64,000 bases of DNA from Desulfobacterales bacterium (GCA_024226555.1 JAAELO010000297.1:1-64000), one strand, 5' to 3'; counted from the stretch's first letter, positions 8,281 through 18,381 are shown. Notes: generated by a model from the sequence alone, not told the origin. Translations and numbers: made by a program.

Positions 8281-8907
8281 CTATTTTGTACCGAAAATTT
8301 TATCTCCGGCATCTCCAAGACCTGGCAAAATATAACCAATATCGTTTAGTTTTTCATCCACAGATGCTACATAAATATCCACATCAGGGTGAGCATCCTG
8401 AACTTTCTTAATTCCTTCAGGAGCTGCAACATGAAATAGCCCTCTGATATTCTTACAACCAGCTTCTTTTAAAAGATCAATAGTAGCAATCAAAGTTCCA
8501 CCTGTTGCAAGCATTGGGTCCAATATCAAAGCAGTTCTTTCCTCAATTGAAGAGGCTAACTTTACATAGTATTCAACAGGCATAAGAGTTTCCTCATTCC
8601 TGTAAAACCCAACAACACTGACTTTTGCTGATGGTATCAGATCTATAACTCCATCCATCATTCCAAGACCAGCTCTTAAAATTGGAACAATTGTTATTTT
8701 TTTACCTTTAATTTTCTCAACTTCAACAGTACCAGCCCAGCCCTCAATATTTTCTTTAACTGTTTCAAGATCTTTTGTTGCTTCATATGTAAGAAGTCTT
8801 GCAACTTCAGAGGACAGGTTTCTAAAATCTTTTGTTGAAATATCTTTTTGGCGCATAAGTCCAAGCTTATGTTTAATAAGCGGATGATCCGCAACATGTA
8901 CGCTCAT
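8281..8907 (-). CDS. upp: Uracil phosphoribosyltransferase
   Basis: It converts uracil and PRPP to UMP in pyrimidine salvage. At 208 aa it has exactly the usual length. The PRPP-binding loop [13 protein letters not shown] is at 127-139, [10 protein letters not shown] at 74-83, and the C-terminal uracil-site segment is [17 protein letters not shown] precedes the ATG. First gene of the upp-uraA unit. Confidence 0.96.
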   Translation of the reverse strand: MSVHVADHPLIKHKLGLMRQKDISTKDFRNLSSEVARLLTYEATKDLETVKENIEGWAGTVEVEKIKGKKITIVPILRAGLGMMDGVIDLIPSAKVSVVGFYRNEETLMPVEYYVKLASSIEERTALILDPMLATGGTLIATIDLLKEAGCKNIRGLFHVAAPEGIKKVQDAHPDVDIYVASVDEKLNDIGYILPGLGDAGDKIFGTK

Positions 8908-9041
8908 GTTGATCTCCCTGTTTTTATAATTTTGAATAAAAATGATTTTCGTTAGGCGTTATTAACATTTTTTTTTGGTAATGTAACCAATTTTTTAAGA
9001 AAGATTTAATGAAATATATCTATAGAATTGAGAGTTTTACA

Positions 9042-9111
9042 GGGAACCTCTAATAACTGTTCTTTTTCCGGAATACTTCGTTATCCCAAAAAAAAGTTAG
9101 TATAGGTTCCC
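9042..9111. repeat. Palindromic intergenic repeat, copy C (short form)
   Basis: A 70-bp version running from GGGAACCTCTAATAACTGTTC to ATAGGTTCCC; it keeps one half type and lacks most of the other. It ends 9 nt (TATATTTGA) before the stop of the MYG1-like gene. The same nine bases separate a similar end from the stop at 19141. Confidence 0.7.
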
Positions 9112-9120
9112 TATATTTGA

Positions 9121-9921
9121 TCAGGATATTCCAAGTTTGATGAACTCGATAAGTTGTTCTTTGCTAATTCTCTTATTGGTTTTTGCTATAAAACCACCTT
9201 TATGTGCAAACTGAATATCAGGGTGTCCTTCAAGAACCGAAAAGTCCACTCCTTTAAAATCATTATGCCTTCTTATCTTCCAACCATCACCTCTGTTGTC
9301 ATAACTAACACATATGGAAGCAGGTCTATTCATACTATTGATATATTCCTCTATCCCCTTAGTGTTTTCTGTCAAACCAAAGATCACTATATGATTTTTT
9401 ACCTCAATTTTTTCACATTGTTCCCAGAATTTCAACTGGCTTGATAACTCTTTGGCTTTATTAATAATATGAGTTCCAAAATCTTTCATGAGTCCTATGG
9501 ATTCAGATGTTTTATTCTCAAACATCTCTAACAGCCATACCTCCATTGGACTATGCGTTGTCGCTAAACTTTCAACACCTAATTCTTTTGCAACGTAAAC
9601 CGGCCCAAATCTATCAATTTTATCTTTAAATGACCAAAATGAAAGTTTTGATAAACTATCTGTAAGGCCCAAATAATCTGCAACAAGAACAAAGCTTACA
9701 GGGATTGACAGATCCTGATGATGATCAAAATTTTTAAGTTTGGGATTATGAACATTTCCGATATCAACAATCCAGACATCCGGGTTTTGGAGCTCTTCTA
9801 CTAATGGTTCTCTTCTTTCGACAACAAACTCTTCATCTTTGTTTGAAGCAAGAATTAAAGATACTGCACAAAATTCATCAAAATGAGATTTTCCTGGATG
9901 GGTGATAATAAGATTTTTCAT
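9121..9921 (-). CDS. MYG1 / UPF0160 family metal-dependent nuclease
   Basis: A 266-aa protein of the MYG1 family (DHH-like fold; eukaryotic members are 3'-5' RNA exonucleases). Metal-site motifs are present: THPGKSHFDE (7-16), VDIGN near 52-56 and FDHHQD near 64-69. The C-terminal half carries SYDNRGDGWKIRR and FAHKGGFIAKT, typical of the family's closing region. No signal peptide, so cytoplasmic. Its ATG overlaps the stop of the MORN lipoprotein gene (TAATG), so the two are translationally coupled. The link between a surface lipoprotein and a nuclease is unexplained. Confidence 0.8.
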   Translation of the reverse strand: MKNLIITHPGKSHFDEFCAVSLILASNKDEEFVVERREPLVEELQNPDVWIVDIGNVHNPKLKNFDHHQDLSIPVSFVLVADYLGLTDSLSKLSFWSFKDKIDRFGPVYVAKELGVESLATTHSPMEVWLLEMFENKTSESIGLMKDFGTHIINKAKELSSQLKFWEQCEKIEVKNHIVIFGLTENTKGIEEYINSMNRPASICVSYDNRGDGWKIRRHNDFKGVDFSVLEGHPDIQFAHKGGFIAKTNKRISKEQLIEFIKLGIS

Positions 9922-12900
9922 TAATTTAAATATTTCCCATTTTTAAAGGTACCATTAAAAGTTTTTCCATCTGGTTTTTTCAATATTCCTTTACCATTAT
10001 ACGCACCTTTTTCAAAAAAACCCTCATATTTTTCACCATCACTATAGGTAATGATACCTTTTCCTTCAAAAACATCATCTACAAAAAATCCATTATAAAT
10101 AGTACCATCTGGTTTGAAAAGAGTTCCTTTACCATTCATTTTGTATACTTTAAATTCACCAATATATTTGGAACCATCTGAAAAGTTTAACTTTCCATCA
10201 CCATCTATCATATCGTTTTTAAATTCTGCACTAAGAATTCGTCCATCACGGAATGTTATTGTTCCATCACCACTAAATTTACCCATTTCAAAGTATCCTT
10301 TGTAGGTCATTCCTTTTTGTGACAATTCACCTTTTCCATGGAATTTGTTATTCTTAAATTCACCTTTGTATACTTTACTTCTAAATTTAAGTGTTCCCAT
10401 CCCATTCATATTATAATTTTCTAAATTTCCTTTGTATGATGAACCATCTCTGAATTTAACAGTGCTATAATTTATTATTCCACCTCTAAAGATTCCGGAA
10501 ACAGTTTTGTCAGAAAAGATGATCTTACCTTTCCCTTCATACTTGCCGTTTCTAAAAAGACCTTTATAGACCGTTCTATCTTTAAAAGTTAAAACCCCAA
10601 AACCATTATAAAGATCATTAATAAAACTACCTTTGTAAATATCACCGGAAACCAGTTTCAAAGTTCCCTTTCCATTCATCTTATAATCAAAGATCTCGCC
10701 TTTATAAAATTTTCCATCTGTAAATGTTATATTCCCATTTGGAGACATCTTCCCATTTTTGAACAGAGCTTTGCAAATTCTTCCATCGTTTAGTGTAAAT
10801 ATGCCCTTTCCATGGAAATGATTGTTTGAAAAACTACCACTATAAATTCTTTTATCCAAATATGTTAGTTTACCAATCCCACTTAACTTGTGGTTTTTAA
10901 ATTCTCCCGTATAAACTCTTCCATCAGCATATTTTAAAGATCCGGAACCATCCATCTTATAGTTTTTGAAAGTTCCTTTATAGATATTTCCATTTTTAAA
11001 AGTTGAAATCCCTATCCCAATCAACTTTCCGCTTTTGAACATTCCTGCATAAAAAGTATTATCAGGAAATTTTAAGATACCTTTTCCACTAAATTTTGAT
11101 TTTCTGAATTCACCCTCATAGCTGTATCCATTCTTTGAAAACCAGGTTCCTTTTGTATTAAGTTTATACTTTTTAAGATCTATTAAATGATAAGCAGCGC
11201 AACTAATTTTTTTTATATCATCTAAATTATTAGTAAAAACGCCTTTATAGACAGAACCGTCAGATATTATCATCTCTCCAGATCCATCAATTCTGTTCTT
11301 TAAAAATTTCCCTTTATATATTGTCTTATCATTTGCTGTAAAAACACCTGCTCCATCAATCAGGTCATTTTTAAATTCACCTTTATATAAAGAGCCATTG
11401 GAATATTTTATCTCTCCTGCCCCATGCATTACATTTCTTTTAAAATTTCCTGTATAAATGGCTCCATTACTAAATGTCAGAGTCCCACTACCTTCCATTG
11501 AATCGTTTACAAATAGTCCCTTATATTTAGAAGAGTCGGCAAAAATGAGGGTACCTGCTCCATCCCTTACATCATTTCTAAACTTACCTTCATATCTGTC
11601 ACCAATGGTATAGAAAAGAATTCCTTTTCCATCTCTGATATCATCCTTGAAAGTCCCGGAATATTTATCTCCGTTTTTATATTCCATTACACCGAAGCCA
11701 TTCTTTTTATTCTCCTTGAACGCTCCCTCAAACTTATCTCCGTACCTTGAAACCCATAACCCTTTTCCATGTTTCAGGTCATTCAGAAAGGTACCTTTAT
11801 AACTCTCTCCATCTTTAAGTACTAATTTTCCTATGCCATTTTTAAGGTCATCTTTGAAACCACCTTCATATACAGAACCTGATTTTGCTGTAAGTACACC
11901 AAAACCATTTTTCTTATCATTTCCGAACTCTCCAAGGTATACAGACCCATTACTTCCTACTAATTTTCCACGTCCGGATCGCACATCATTTTTAAAAAGA
12001 CCTTCATAAATACCACCATCAGGATAGAACCATTTACCCTTACCCTCTTTCCTGTTATTCACAAAAAGACCTTCATAACGGTTTTTATCCGGATAAACCA
12101 TTATTCCTGCTCCACTTAACTTGTCATCTTTAAAATCACCGGTATACACAACCTTATCAGGAAATGTGATTTTTCCTTTTCCCTCTTTTTTCCCTTTAAT
12201 CATCTCACCTTCAAAAACTGTTCTATCAGGGAAGAACCAGATTCCAGCACCTGCAATTTTGCCCGATGCAAACCTGCCTTTAAATATCTTTCCATCAGGA
12301 AAATCCATTGTCCCTATACCTTCAAACAGATCTTCATGGAAATCACCGGTATATTTGAGTCCATTTGGGTAAATCATCACTCCCGATCCATTATAAAGTC
12401 CTTTCAGAAAATCACCTGAATAAACTTTGCCATCGTGATATTTTATTCTACCTTTGCCATGATACTGGTTTTCCGCAAACTCACCGTTATAGATAGTACC
12501 ATCAGGATGTATTAATTTTCCTGATCCTGTCATTTTAAATTTTTTCAGATATCCGTAATACTTAATTCCAGAAGCATAGATAACATCACTTTTACCCGTC
12601 AGGACACCATTTTTAAACTGACCGGAACAACTTGTACCATCGGGAGAGGTTATTGTACCCTTACCATTGAAGAGATTTTTCTCAAACATACCAACATAAA
12701 GATTTCCATCAGCATAGATCATAGTACCATGTCCACTCATTTTATCATCTTTGAATGAACCAATATATTTGGCACTATTTGAAAAAATCATTGTACCTTT
12801 TCCATGCTTTTTTCCATCCTTAAACATACCCATATATTTGCTTCCATCAGCAAATATCATACTACCATAACCATTTGTCAGGTCATTTTTAAATTGTCCC

Positions 12901-13295
12901 ACATATTTTGTTCCACTTGGGAAATCTAAAATTCCATATCCGTCCCTTTTTCCTTTTTCAAACTTCCCTGTATATTTTCTTCCATCTGTAAAAACTAAAG
13001 TGCCATGACCTTCAAATAGATTATCTTCAAATTTTCCGTTATAAACGGTACCGTCTTTAAAGATTAAAGTACCTTTACCTGAGAACTGACTGTTTTTGAA
13101 TTCACCTGTATATTCCATTCCATTATTGAACAGAAAAATACCGTTTCCATTTTTGCAATCTCCACTAACACACTTTTTTGCAATATCTTTCTTCTCAACA
13201 TAATCAGTTTTTTCTTCGTGTTTTATTATATCCTTTGTTTTAGTGGAACAGCCAAATACAAAAATAATAATTAGTAAAAGTATAACTCTTTTCAT
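9921..13295 (-). CDS. Giant MORN-repeat lipoprotein
   Basis: A 1124-aa protein. Residues 1-16 form a lipoprotein signal with lipobox VFGC, so it should be lipid-anchored. From about residue 45 to the end it is an unbroken array that I count as 46 MORN repeats of about 23 aa with the pattern GxGxxxxxDGxxYxGxF. Exceptions are a 20-aa insertion with two Cys-free loops near residue 680 (ISCAAYHLIDLKKYKLN) and one shortened repeat near 910. MORN arrays form long beta-sheet rods that bind lipids or proteins. I start at ATG 13295; a GTG two codons upstream lies in the ribosome site. Ends TAATG with the MYG1 gene. Role unknown; surface scaffold or envelope spacer are possible. Confidence 0.85.
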   Translation of the reverse strand: MKRVILLLIIIFVFGCSTKTKDIIKHEEKTDYVEKKDIAKKCVSGDCKNGNGIFLFNNGMEYTGEFKNSQFSGKGTLIFKDGTVYNGKFEDNLFEGHGTLVFTDGRKYTGKFEKGKRDGYGILDFPSGTKYVGQFKNDLTNGYGSMIFADGSKYMGMFKDGKKHGKGTMIFSNSAKYIGSFKDDKMSGHGTMIYADGNLYVGMFEKNLFNGKGTITSPDGTSCSGQFKNGVLTGKSDVIYASGIKYYGYLKKFKMTGSGKLIHPDGTIYNGEFAENQYHGKGRIKYHDGKVYSGDFLKGLYNGSGVMIYPNGLKYTGDFHEDLFEGIGTMDFPDGKIFKGRFASGKIAGAGIWFFPDRTVFEGEMIKGKKEGKGKITFPDKVVYTGDFKDDKLSGAGIMVYPDKNRYEGLFVNNRKEGKGKWFYPDGGIYEGLFKNDVRSGRGKLVGSNGSVYLGEFGNDKKNGFGVLTAKSGSVYEGGFKDDLKNGIGKLVLKDGESYKGTFLNDLKHGKGLWVSRYGDKFEGAFKENKKNGFGVMEYKNGDKYSGTFKDDIRDGKGILFYTIGDRYEGKFRNDVRDGAGTLIFADSSKYKGLFVNDSMEGSGTLTFSNGAIYTGNFKRNVMHGAGEIKYSNGSLYKGEFKNDLIDGAGVFTANDKTIYKGKFLKNRIDGSGEMIISDGSVYKGVFTNNLDDIKKISCAAYHLIDLKKYKLNTKGTWFSKNGYSYEGEFRKSKFSGKGILKFPDNTFYAGMFKSGKLIGIGISTFKNGNIYKGTFKNYKMDGSGSLKYADGRVYTGEFKNHKLSGIGKLTYLDKRIYSGSFSNNHFHGKGIFTLNDGRICKALFKNGKMSPNGNITFTDGKFYKGEIFDYKMNGKGTLKLVSGDIYKGSFINDLYNGFGVLTFKDRTVYKGLFRNGKYEGKGKIIFSDKTVSGIFRGGIINYSTVKFRDGSSYKGNLENYNMNGMGTLKFRSKVYKGEFKNNKFHGKGELSQKGMTYKGYFEMGKFSGDGTITFRDGRILSAEFKNDMIDGDGKLNFSDGSKYIGEFKVYKMNGKGTLFKPDGTIYNGFFVDDVFEGKGIITYSDGEKYEGFFEKGAYNGKGILKKPDGKTFNGTFKNGKYLN

Positions 13296-13356
13296 CTGCA
13301 CCTCTTTTTAAAAACAGGTCATTATTTATTTATTAAATTCATAGCATAAAAACAAA

Positions 13357-13387
13357 AAAAGGCTATGTTTAAAAAACATAGCCTTTT
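13357..13387 (-). terminator. Terminator of the tRNA-Phe gene
   Basis: AAAAGGCTATGTTT (13357-13370) pairs with AAACATAGCCTTTT (13374-13387) around three bases; on the minus strand it follows the tRNA by about 11 nt and ends in a T-rich run. Confidence 0.8.
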
Positions 13388-13398
13388 ATAAATCGAGT

Positions 13399-13474
<76 letters not shown>

Positions 13475-13560
13475 AAAATTTAACATTCGACAGACACTAC
13501 ATTTATTATAATTTCTTGTCAAACTTTAAAAGTGATAATAATATTTTTTTTTAAGCAAAG

Positions 13561-14187
13561 CTATGCCAGTAACCTGTAAATATCCCTTAAGTCATTGATT
13601 TTATGTACAGCATTTTCAGCGTCTTTATATTTATAAGAAATAAATGGAACCTTTGCTGATGAAGCTGCCTTTGAATCAGTTATAGAATCTCCGATAAAAA
13701 CCATTTCATCCTTTTCAAGCATTAGCTCTTTCATTATCATAAAAAGCTGATCAGGAGCTGGTTTTGGATTCTTAACACTTGAAGCAGTTACAACAATTTT
13801 GAAAAAGTGTTCAAGATCATGTTTTTCCAATAAAATATCCATTGTATTGGTTCTATTTGTTGCAATACCTAAAATGAAATTATCATTTAGTTTTGATAAA
13901 GTTTCTTTAAGATAAGGCTCCTCAGTTAATAGAGGTAAAAGATCAATATAATTTATTGTTTTTTTAAATTCCATAGCCTTTTCAAGAAGATCTGGTTCAT
14001 TTTTGAAAAGATACTTCATTGAATCATTAACTGAAAACATATGAACTTTTTTTAATTGTTCTTCACTTAGAAGTGGTTTTTTCATATGGTCTAAAACCAT
14101 ATTATAGTAAGTTTCATTCGCTTTAATAGTATTGAACAAAACTCCATCACAATCAAAAATAACAGCTTTTATTTTATCTATCTGCAT
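13561..14187 (-). CDS. HAD-superfamily phosphatase, phosphoglycolate phosphatase-like
   Basis: A 208-aa HAD hydrolase. Motif I is IFDCDGVLFNT (Asp nucleophile near 12), motif II ATNRTN near 108, motif III the Lys of SSVKNPKPAP near 135, and motif IV FIGDSITD near 157. The helical cap between motifs I and II is of the Gph/PgmB type. The substrate cannot be told from sequence: phosphoglycolate, beta-phosphoglucomutase-like or pyrophosphate substrates are all possible. It is downstream of the DUF1573 gene on the same strand, separated by a GC-rich hairpin element. Confidence 0.85.
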   Translation of the reverse strand: MQIDKIKAVIFDCDGVLFNTIKANETYYNMVLDHMKKPLLSEEQLKKVHMFSVNDSMKYLFKNEPDLLEKAMEFKKTINYIDLLPLLTEEPYLKETLSKLNDNFILGIATNRTNTMDILLEKHDLEHFFKIVVTASSVKNPKPAPDQLFMIMKELMLEKDEMVFIGDSITDSKAASSAKVPFISYKYKDAENAVHKINDLRDIYRLLA

Positions 14188-14208
14188 ATTAACTCTTTAA
14201 TAAAAATT

Positions 14209-14263
14209 CCCGCCGCAAGCAGCGGGATATTATGCCACAAAGCTATTACGCCTCAAGCGGCGG
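14209..14263. repeat. GC-rich hairpin element in an AT-rich spacer
   Basis: CCCGC (14209-14213) can pair with GCGGG (14222-14226). Alternatively CCGCCGC (14210-14216) can pair with GCGGCGG (14257-14263). The two pairings exclude each other. The composition contrasts sharply with the flanks. It resembles the short GC-rich intergenic repeats of some Desulfobacterota. Confidence 0.45.
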
Positions 14264-14305
14264 CAAGCTACGCAATAAATCCATAATTAAATAGATTTCC
14301 AAATC

Positions 14306-15013
14306 TTAATTGTCGAAAATTATAGCATTAAGCGGAAGTAAAATTTCAGGTTTTAATTTACTGTCTGTTTTTATTGTAACAGTATCAAAGTACCTGTCTT
14401 TCTTCATTGAAAGGTTTTCCACCACAAGTAGATATTCTGAGATTTTATCCTCTTTAACTTTGTTTAGTGTGAATTTTACTTTAGTTTTATCATTAATACT
14501 AACTTCAAGAATTTTGAAAGGGTATTTCTCTTTTGAAATTATTCTGATTTCGCTTTTTATTTTATCTTTAAAATTTCCAATCAGACGTACCCTTCTAGGA
14601 TTAATATCCGCAAAACTTTCTACTGACCCTTTTAGTTTAAGGTAGAATTTTCCTTTTTTAGGGTCTGTGGATTCAACCAATATTGATTTTGATACTGGTT
14701 TCCCACCATAACCATTAGTATCAAACTTAATAGTTATTTTCCCTACACTTCCCGGTGGAATAAATTTTGTATATGAAACCGCTGTACATCCACAGCCTGG
14801 TTCAACTTTTGTTATTTCAAGAACAACATTTCCTCTGTTCTTTATTATATAATCATGGACAACTTCTGTATCTTCCATAACTGGTTTAAATTCATAAACA
14901 TTGCTTTCAAGCTCAACTACAGGTGCTTTAGTAGATGCATACACATTTGCATTTAAAAGTATAAATATTGAAAGAAATATAAATAATAAAACATTAATTT
15001 TATAAGTTTTCAT
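14306..15013 (-). CDS. Exported DUF1573-domain protein
   Basis: A 235-aa protein with a signal peptide (about 1-26, ending VYA). Residues about 30-135 form a DUF1573 Ig-like domain with the diagnostic VEPGCGCTAVSY and FIPPGSVGKITIKFDT motifs. A second Ig-like region follows (about 135-235). Predicted to act in the periplasm or on the cell surface; the family's function is unknown. AGGAGT lies 10 nt before the ATG. Confidence 0.8.
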   Translation of the reverse strand: MKTYKINVLLFIFLSIFILLNANVYASTKAPVVELESNVYEFKPVMEDTEVVHDYIIKNRGNVVLEITKVEPGCGCTAVSYTKFIPPGSVGKITIKFDTNGYGGKPVSKSILVESTDPKKGKFYLKLKGSVESFADINPRRVRLIGNFKDKIKSEIRIISKEKYPFKILEVSINDKTKVKFTLNKVKEDKISEYLLVVENLSMKKDRYFDTVTIKTDSKLKPEILLPLNAIIFDN

Positions 15014-15077
15014 CTTATTAAGGACTCCTATTTGTTTAGATGTACAAAAATCTTTAATTTTTTGATATTTTCATTTC

Positions 15078-15216
15078 AGGAACCTCTAAAAACTGCTCTT
15101 TTTTGCGAAATACGTCGTTTTACCAAAATAAACTGTAAACTTTATAAAATAAAAGCTTTTTATAAACGAATCAGCTCTTGTATTTCATCAAAAATTCTAA
15201 TTATCAGATGTTCGCT
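15078..15216. repeat. Palindromic intergenic repeat, copy D
   Basis: It runs from AGGAACCTCTAAAAACTGCTC to TTATCAGATGTTCGCT, a diverged copy. The centre (AACTGTAAACTTTATAAAATAAAAGC and on to GAATCAGCTC) matches copy B almost exactly. It lies 71 nt after the priA stop. Confidence 0.7.
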
Positions 15217-15287
15217 ATAGTCAGGTTGAAATATCAATACAATTATCTAAGTTATAAAAGGGTAAAAGTCAAGATTGGAGGTTATTT

Positions 15288-17717
15288 TTACATCATTGAA
15301 AAAGGATCAACATCTATTGTTACTCTGATAACTTTATTTACTTTACCAAAATAACCATTTTTCAAACACTTAACAAAATGATTTAAATACCCGGTATTTG
15401 AACATTTTAATAGCAACTGCCATCGGAACCTTCCTGCTATTTTAGATAAAGGTGCTTCAGCAGGTCCCATAATATCAATTTTATGTTTTCTATGACTATG
15501 AACGAGCTCCTTACACCACACCCCAATATCTTCAGCAACAGATCTTGTTTTTTTTAAGTCTTTACCGGATATTTTTATCTGTATCATCCTCGTAAATGGA
15601 GGAAATTGTAAACTTTTCCTGAAATATAACTCTTTTGATAAAAACTCTTTAAAATTCTGTTTTTTTGCTGATTCAATGCTAAAGTGTTCAGGATTATATG
15701 TCTGCAGAACTACTTGGCCCTCAACAGTACCCCTTCCTGCCCGGCCAGCAACCTGAGCTATCAACTGAAACGTTCTTTCAGAAGACCTGAAATCCGGAAA
15801 GTTGAGAGACATATCGGCACATAGTATTCCCACAAGAGTTATCATTGGAAAATCATGACCCTTTGCAATCATTTGAGTACCTACAAGTATATCAATCTCA
15901 TGATTTCTCATCTTTTTTAAAATTTTTACAATTGAATTTTTACCCCTTATTGTGTCATGGTCCAATCTTGCTACTCGGGCATTTGGAAACATTGAAACCA
16001 TAAGATCTTCTATCTTTTCTGTTCCAATACCAAGGAGCTTTATCTTATCTGAACCACACTTTGAACAACCTGATGCAGAAGCTTTTGAGTAGCCACAAAG
16101 GTGGCATTTATATGCGTTAACATTCTTATGAAGGGTTAAAGAGGTTTCACAATCGAGGCATTTAATAGTTTCCCCACAATCTGCGCAAACCGGATAAGTG
16201 GAAAAACCTCTTCTATTGATGAAAAGCATTATCTGCTCTTTTTTTTCAAGGGTTTTTCCTATAGCATTTATAAGTTCAGGAGTTACATATTTTCTTATAC
16301 CCTTTGCATCCCTGTGTTTTTTCAAATCTACCACACTTATAAGTGGAAGGGGCATGTCGTTTACTCTTTTTGATAGAGTAAGTTCAGTAAATTTATTATT
16401 AATAACGTTGAATGATGACTGGATAGAAGGTGTTGCAGAGCCTAATAATACCGGGCAATCTGATATTTTACCTCTCACAAGTGCAAGGTCCCTCGCATTA
16501 TATCTTAAGGTACTGTCTTGCTTGTATGACTGATCGTGCTCTTCATCAACTATAATTAACCCTGTATTTTCAAAAGGTGCAAATATAGAAGACCTGACAC
16601 CAATAGAGATTGAAACCATTTTATTAATTATTTTTCTCCATTGATCATATTTTTCTCCATGTGATAATCCGCTGTGAAGAACAGCAACATTATCACCGAA
16701 TCTTGCCCTAAATCTTCTTTCAGTCTGAGATATAAGTGAAATTTCAGGAACCAGAACGATTACATCAAAACCTTCATTTAATGCTTTTTCTGCTATTTGA
16801 AGATATACTTCAGTTTTACCGCTTCCGGTTACCCCGGCAAGTAAATAACTTTTAAATCCTTTACCAAGGGAGTTTACAACTTCGTCAACAACAACTTCCT
16901 GCTCATCAGTTAAATCTTTAGCACTATCCTGAACTATTTTCTCTCCAAATGGATCCCTGTATACTTCTTTCTGGAAGATTTCCACAAATTCTTTTTCTTC
17001 GAGTGGTTTTATAAAACTATTTATGGTTGGAAATATTTCTTTTAGCTGTGTTACAGATATTTCACCAGATTCTCTAAGATACTCTACAATTTCAGATCTT
17101 TTTGGAGTAAGATCAGATAACGATTTTTTAGAATTAACGGGTTTGATATAACGCGAGGTTTTTTTCTTACTGATTGCACTTTTAACTTTCTTCTCTTCAA
17201 CAATATATTCAAGTCTTTTGAGTTTTCTAATATCGCTTTCTGTAACCTTAAAATCAAGACTATTGATAATATTTTTCTTTAGACCATTTTTCTGAATTTT
17301 TTTTAAAATCTGACCTTCTTTACTATCCCCAAATCCTTCTAAAACCCTTAGTCCACTTTTGCTCAGTTTTAAGAAGGATCTATCTGTAATATTTATCCCT
17401 CCTGGTAGTGCACATTTTATAACCTCACCTAATGGAAATATATAGTACTCTGATAACCATTTAAAAACTTTAATCATCGATTCCGGAAAAAGTGGAGAAT
17501 CATCAAGAATATCAATAATTTCTTTAATATTATCAAGTCCATTTGAACTGTCATAGATATTTATTATATACCCTGTTAAAGTCCTTTTACCAAAGGGAAC
17601 AAGAACCCTTTTGCCTATCTCAGTCTCCTTATGAAAAGGAGGTGGAACGAGATAAGTAAAATGCTGGAAAAGTGGAAGAGCTACTGCGACTTCAATATAT
17701 ATTTTTTTTTCTACCAT
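15288..17717 (-). CDS. priA: Primosomal replication-restart helicase PriA
   Basis: A 809-aa SF2 helicase that reloads the replisome at stalled forks. It has an N-terminal 3'-DNA-binding domain (about 1-110), Walker A GVTGSGKT (295-302), Walker B DEEH and GSATPS in the first RecA lobe. The zinc-binding region has eight Cys in CADCGETIKCLDC and CHLCGY..GCSKCGS, followed by the second lobe ending in QVAGRAGRG. Length and order match the family. It follows the sulfotransferase-like gene by 7 nt and is probably in the same transcript. Confidence 0.95.
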   Translation of the reverse strand: MVEKKIYIEVAVALPLFQHFTYLVPPPFHKETEIGKRVLVPFGKRTLTGYIINIYDSSNGLDNIKEIIDILDDSPLFPESMIKVFKWLSEYYIFPLGEVIKCALPGGINITDRSFLKLSKSGLRVLEGFGDSKEGQILKKIQKNGLKKNIINSLDFKVTESDIRKLKRLEYIVEEKKVKSAISKKKTSRYIKPVNSKKSLSDLTPKRSEIVEYLRESGEISVTQLKEIFPTINSFIKPLEEKEFVEIFQKEVYRDPFGEKIVQDSAKDLTDEQEVVVDEVVNSLGKGFKSYLLAGVTGSGKTEVYLQIAEKALNEGFDVIVLVPEISLISQTERRFRARFGDNVAVLHSGLSHGEKYDQWRKIINKMVSISIGVRSSIFAPFENTGLIIVDEEHDQSYKQDSTLRYNARDLALVRGKISDCPVLLGSATPSIQSSFNVINNKFTELTLSKRVNDMPLPLISVVDLKKHRDAKGIRKYVTPELINAIGKTLEKKEQIMLFINRRGFSTYPVCADCGETIKCLDCETSLTLHKNVNAYKCHLCGYSKASASGCSKCGSDKIKLLGIGTEKIEDLMVSMFPNARVARLDHDTIRGKNSIVKILKKMRNHEIDILVGTQMIAKGHDFPMITLVGILCADMSLNFPDFRSSERTFQLIAQVAGRAGRGTVEGQVVLQTYNPEHFSIESAKKQNFKEFLSKELYFRKSLQFPPFTRMIQIKISGKDLKKTRSVAEDIGVWCKELVHSHRKHKIDIMGPAEAPLSKIAGRFRWQLLLKCSNTGYLNHFVKCLKNGYFGKVNKVIRVTIDVDPFSMM

Positions 17718-17724
17718 ATTATTT

Positions 17725-18369
17725 TTATTTCACAAGATTATCAGGAAGGTCAATACGGAGGTTTGGAATTTCTTTCCTTGTATCATTCAGGTTTTCTGCT
17801 TTTGATCTGTACAGCTTTCTATTTACAGATTTAACAACATTTTCAATATTTGAAACCGGCCATTTTTTCAGTTGAATATCTTTAAAAACTTGAGAGCAAT
17901 CATCAATAACATCTTTAAAATTGACAAGGATTACATCAATATCCCTTGCTTTTAGTTTTTTTACCGTTTCTTCAACAAGCTCTTCATATTTTTGTAAAAC
18001 AAAAGGAGGTCTTCTTTGAAACATTTTCAGATAACTAACTTCAATTTCCTTTGGGTCTCTTTTCATAAATATAACACGGTAATTTGCTTCTGGAAGCGTC
18101 TCAAGTCTCCAATGTAAGACTTTTATAAGTTTTCCTGCATATCTTTCAGCAAAATCATGTACCTTGAACTCCTTTCTACCAAGTTCATAAAAGCCTTCCG
18201 GATTTGGTCTATATCCATCCCTTTCATATTTTTTGTTAAGAACATCATCTTTCTTTTTATTATAACAGGCATTCATTCCTGAGTTTTTCAGACACTTCAT
18301 CATCATTGAAGTTCCGGATCTCATATATCCCGAAACAACATAGATTGGTTCTTTTTTCATATCACTCAT
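17725..18369 (-). CDS. Sulfotransferase-like P-loop protein
   Basis: A 214-aa protein resembling bacterial sulfotransferases. The 5'-phosphosulfate loop is SGYMRSGTSMM (about 13-23), and the 3'-phosphate signature resembles FMKRDPKEIEVSYLKM (about 100-115). The protein is shorter than most full sulfotransferases, so activity and acceptor are uncertain. It lies in a tight cluster with a kinase-like gene and priA. Confidence 0.65.
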   Translation of the reverse strand: MSDMKKEPIYVVSGYMRSGTSMMMKCLKNSGMNACYNKKKDDVLNKKYERDGYRPNPEGFYELGRKEFKVHDFAERYAGKLIKVLHWRLETLPEANYRVIFMKRDPKEIEVSYLKMFQRRPPFVLQKYEELVEETVKKLKARDIDVILVNFKDVIDDCSQVFKDIQLKKWPVSNIENVVKSVNRKLYRSKAENLNDTRKEIPNLRIDLPDNLVK

Positions 18370-18381
18370 AATTTATCATCA

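Noticed and set aside
10114-12372. Plus-strand ORFs opposite the MORN gene
   Set aside because: They are antisense shadows of the repeat codons; proline/serine-rich and without start signals.
9921-13295. Tandem DNA repeats in the MORN gene as a possible CRISPR or satellite
   Set aside because: The 69-bp period comes from the protein repeat; DNA units are diverged and there are no spacers. No CRISPR array is visible anywhere in the window.
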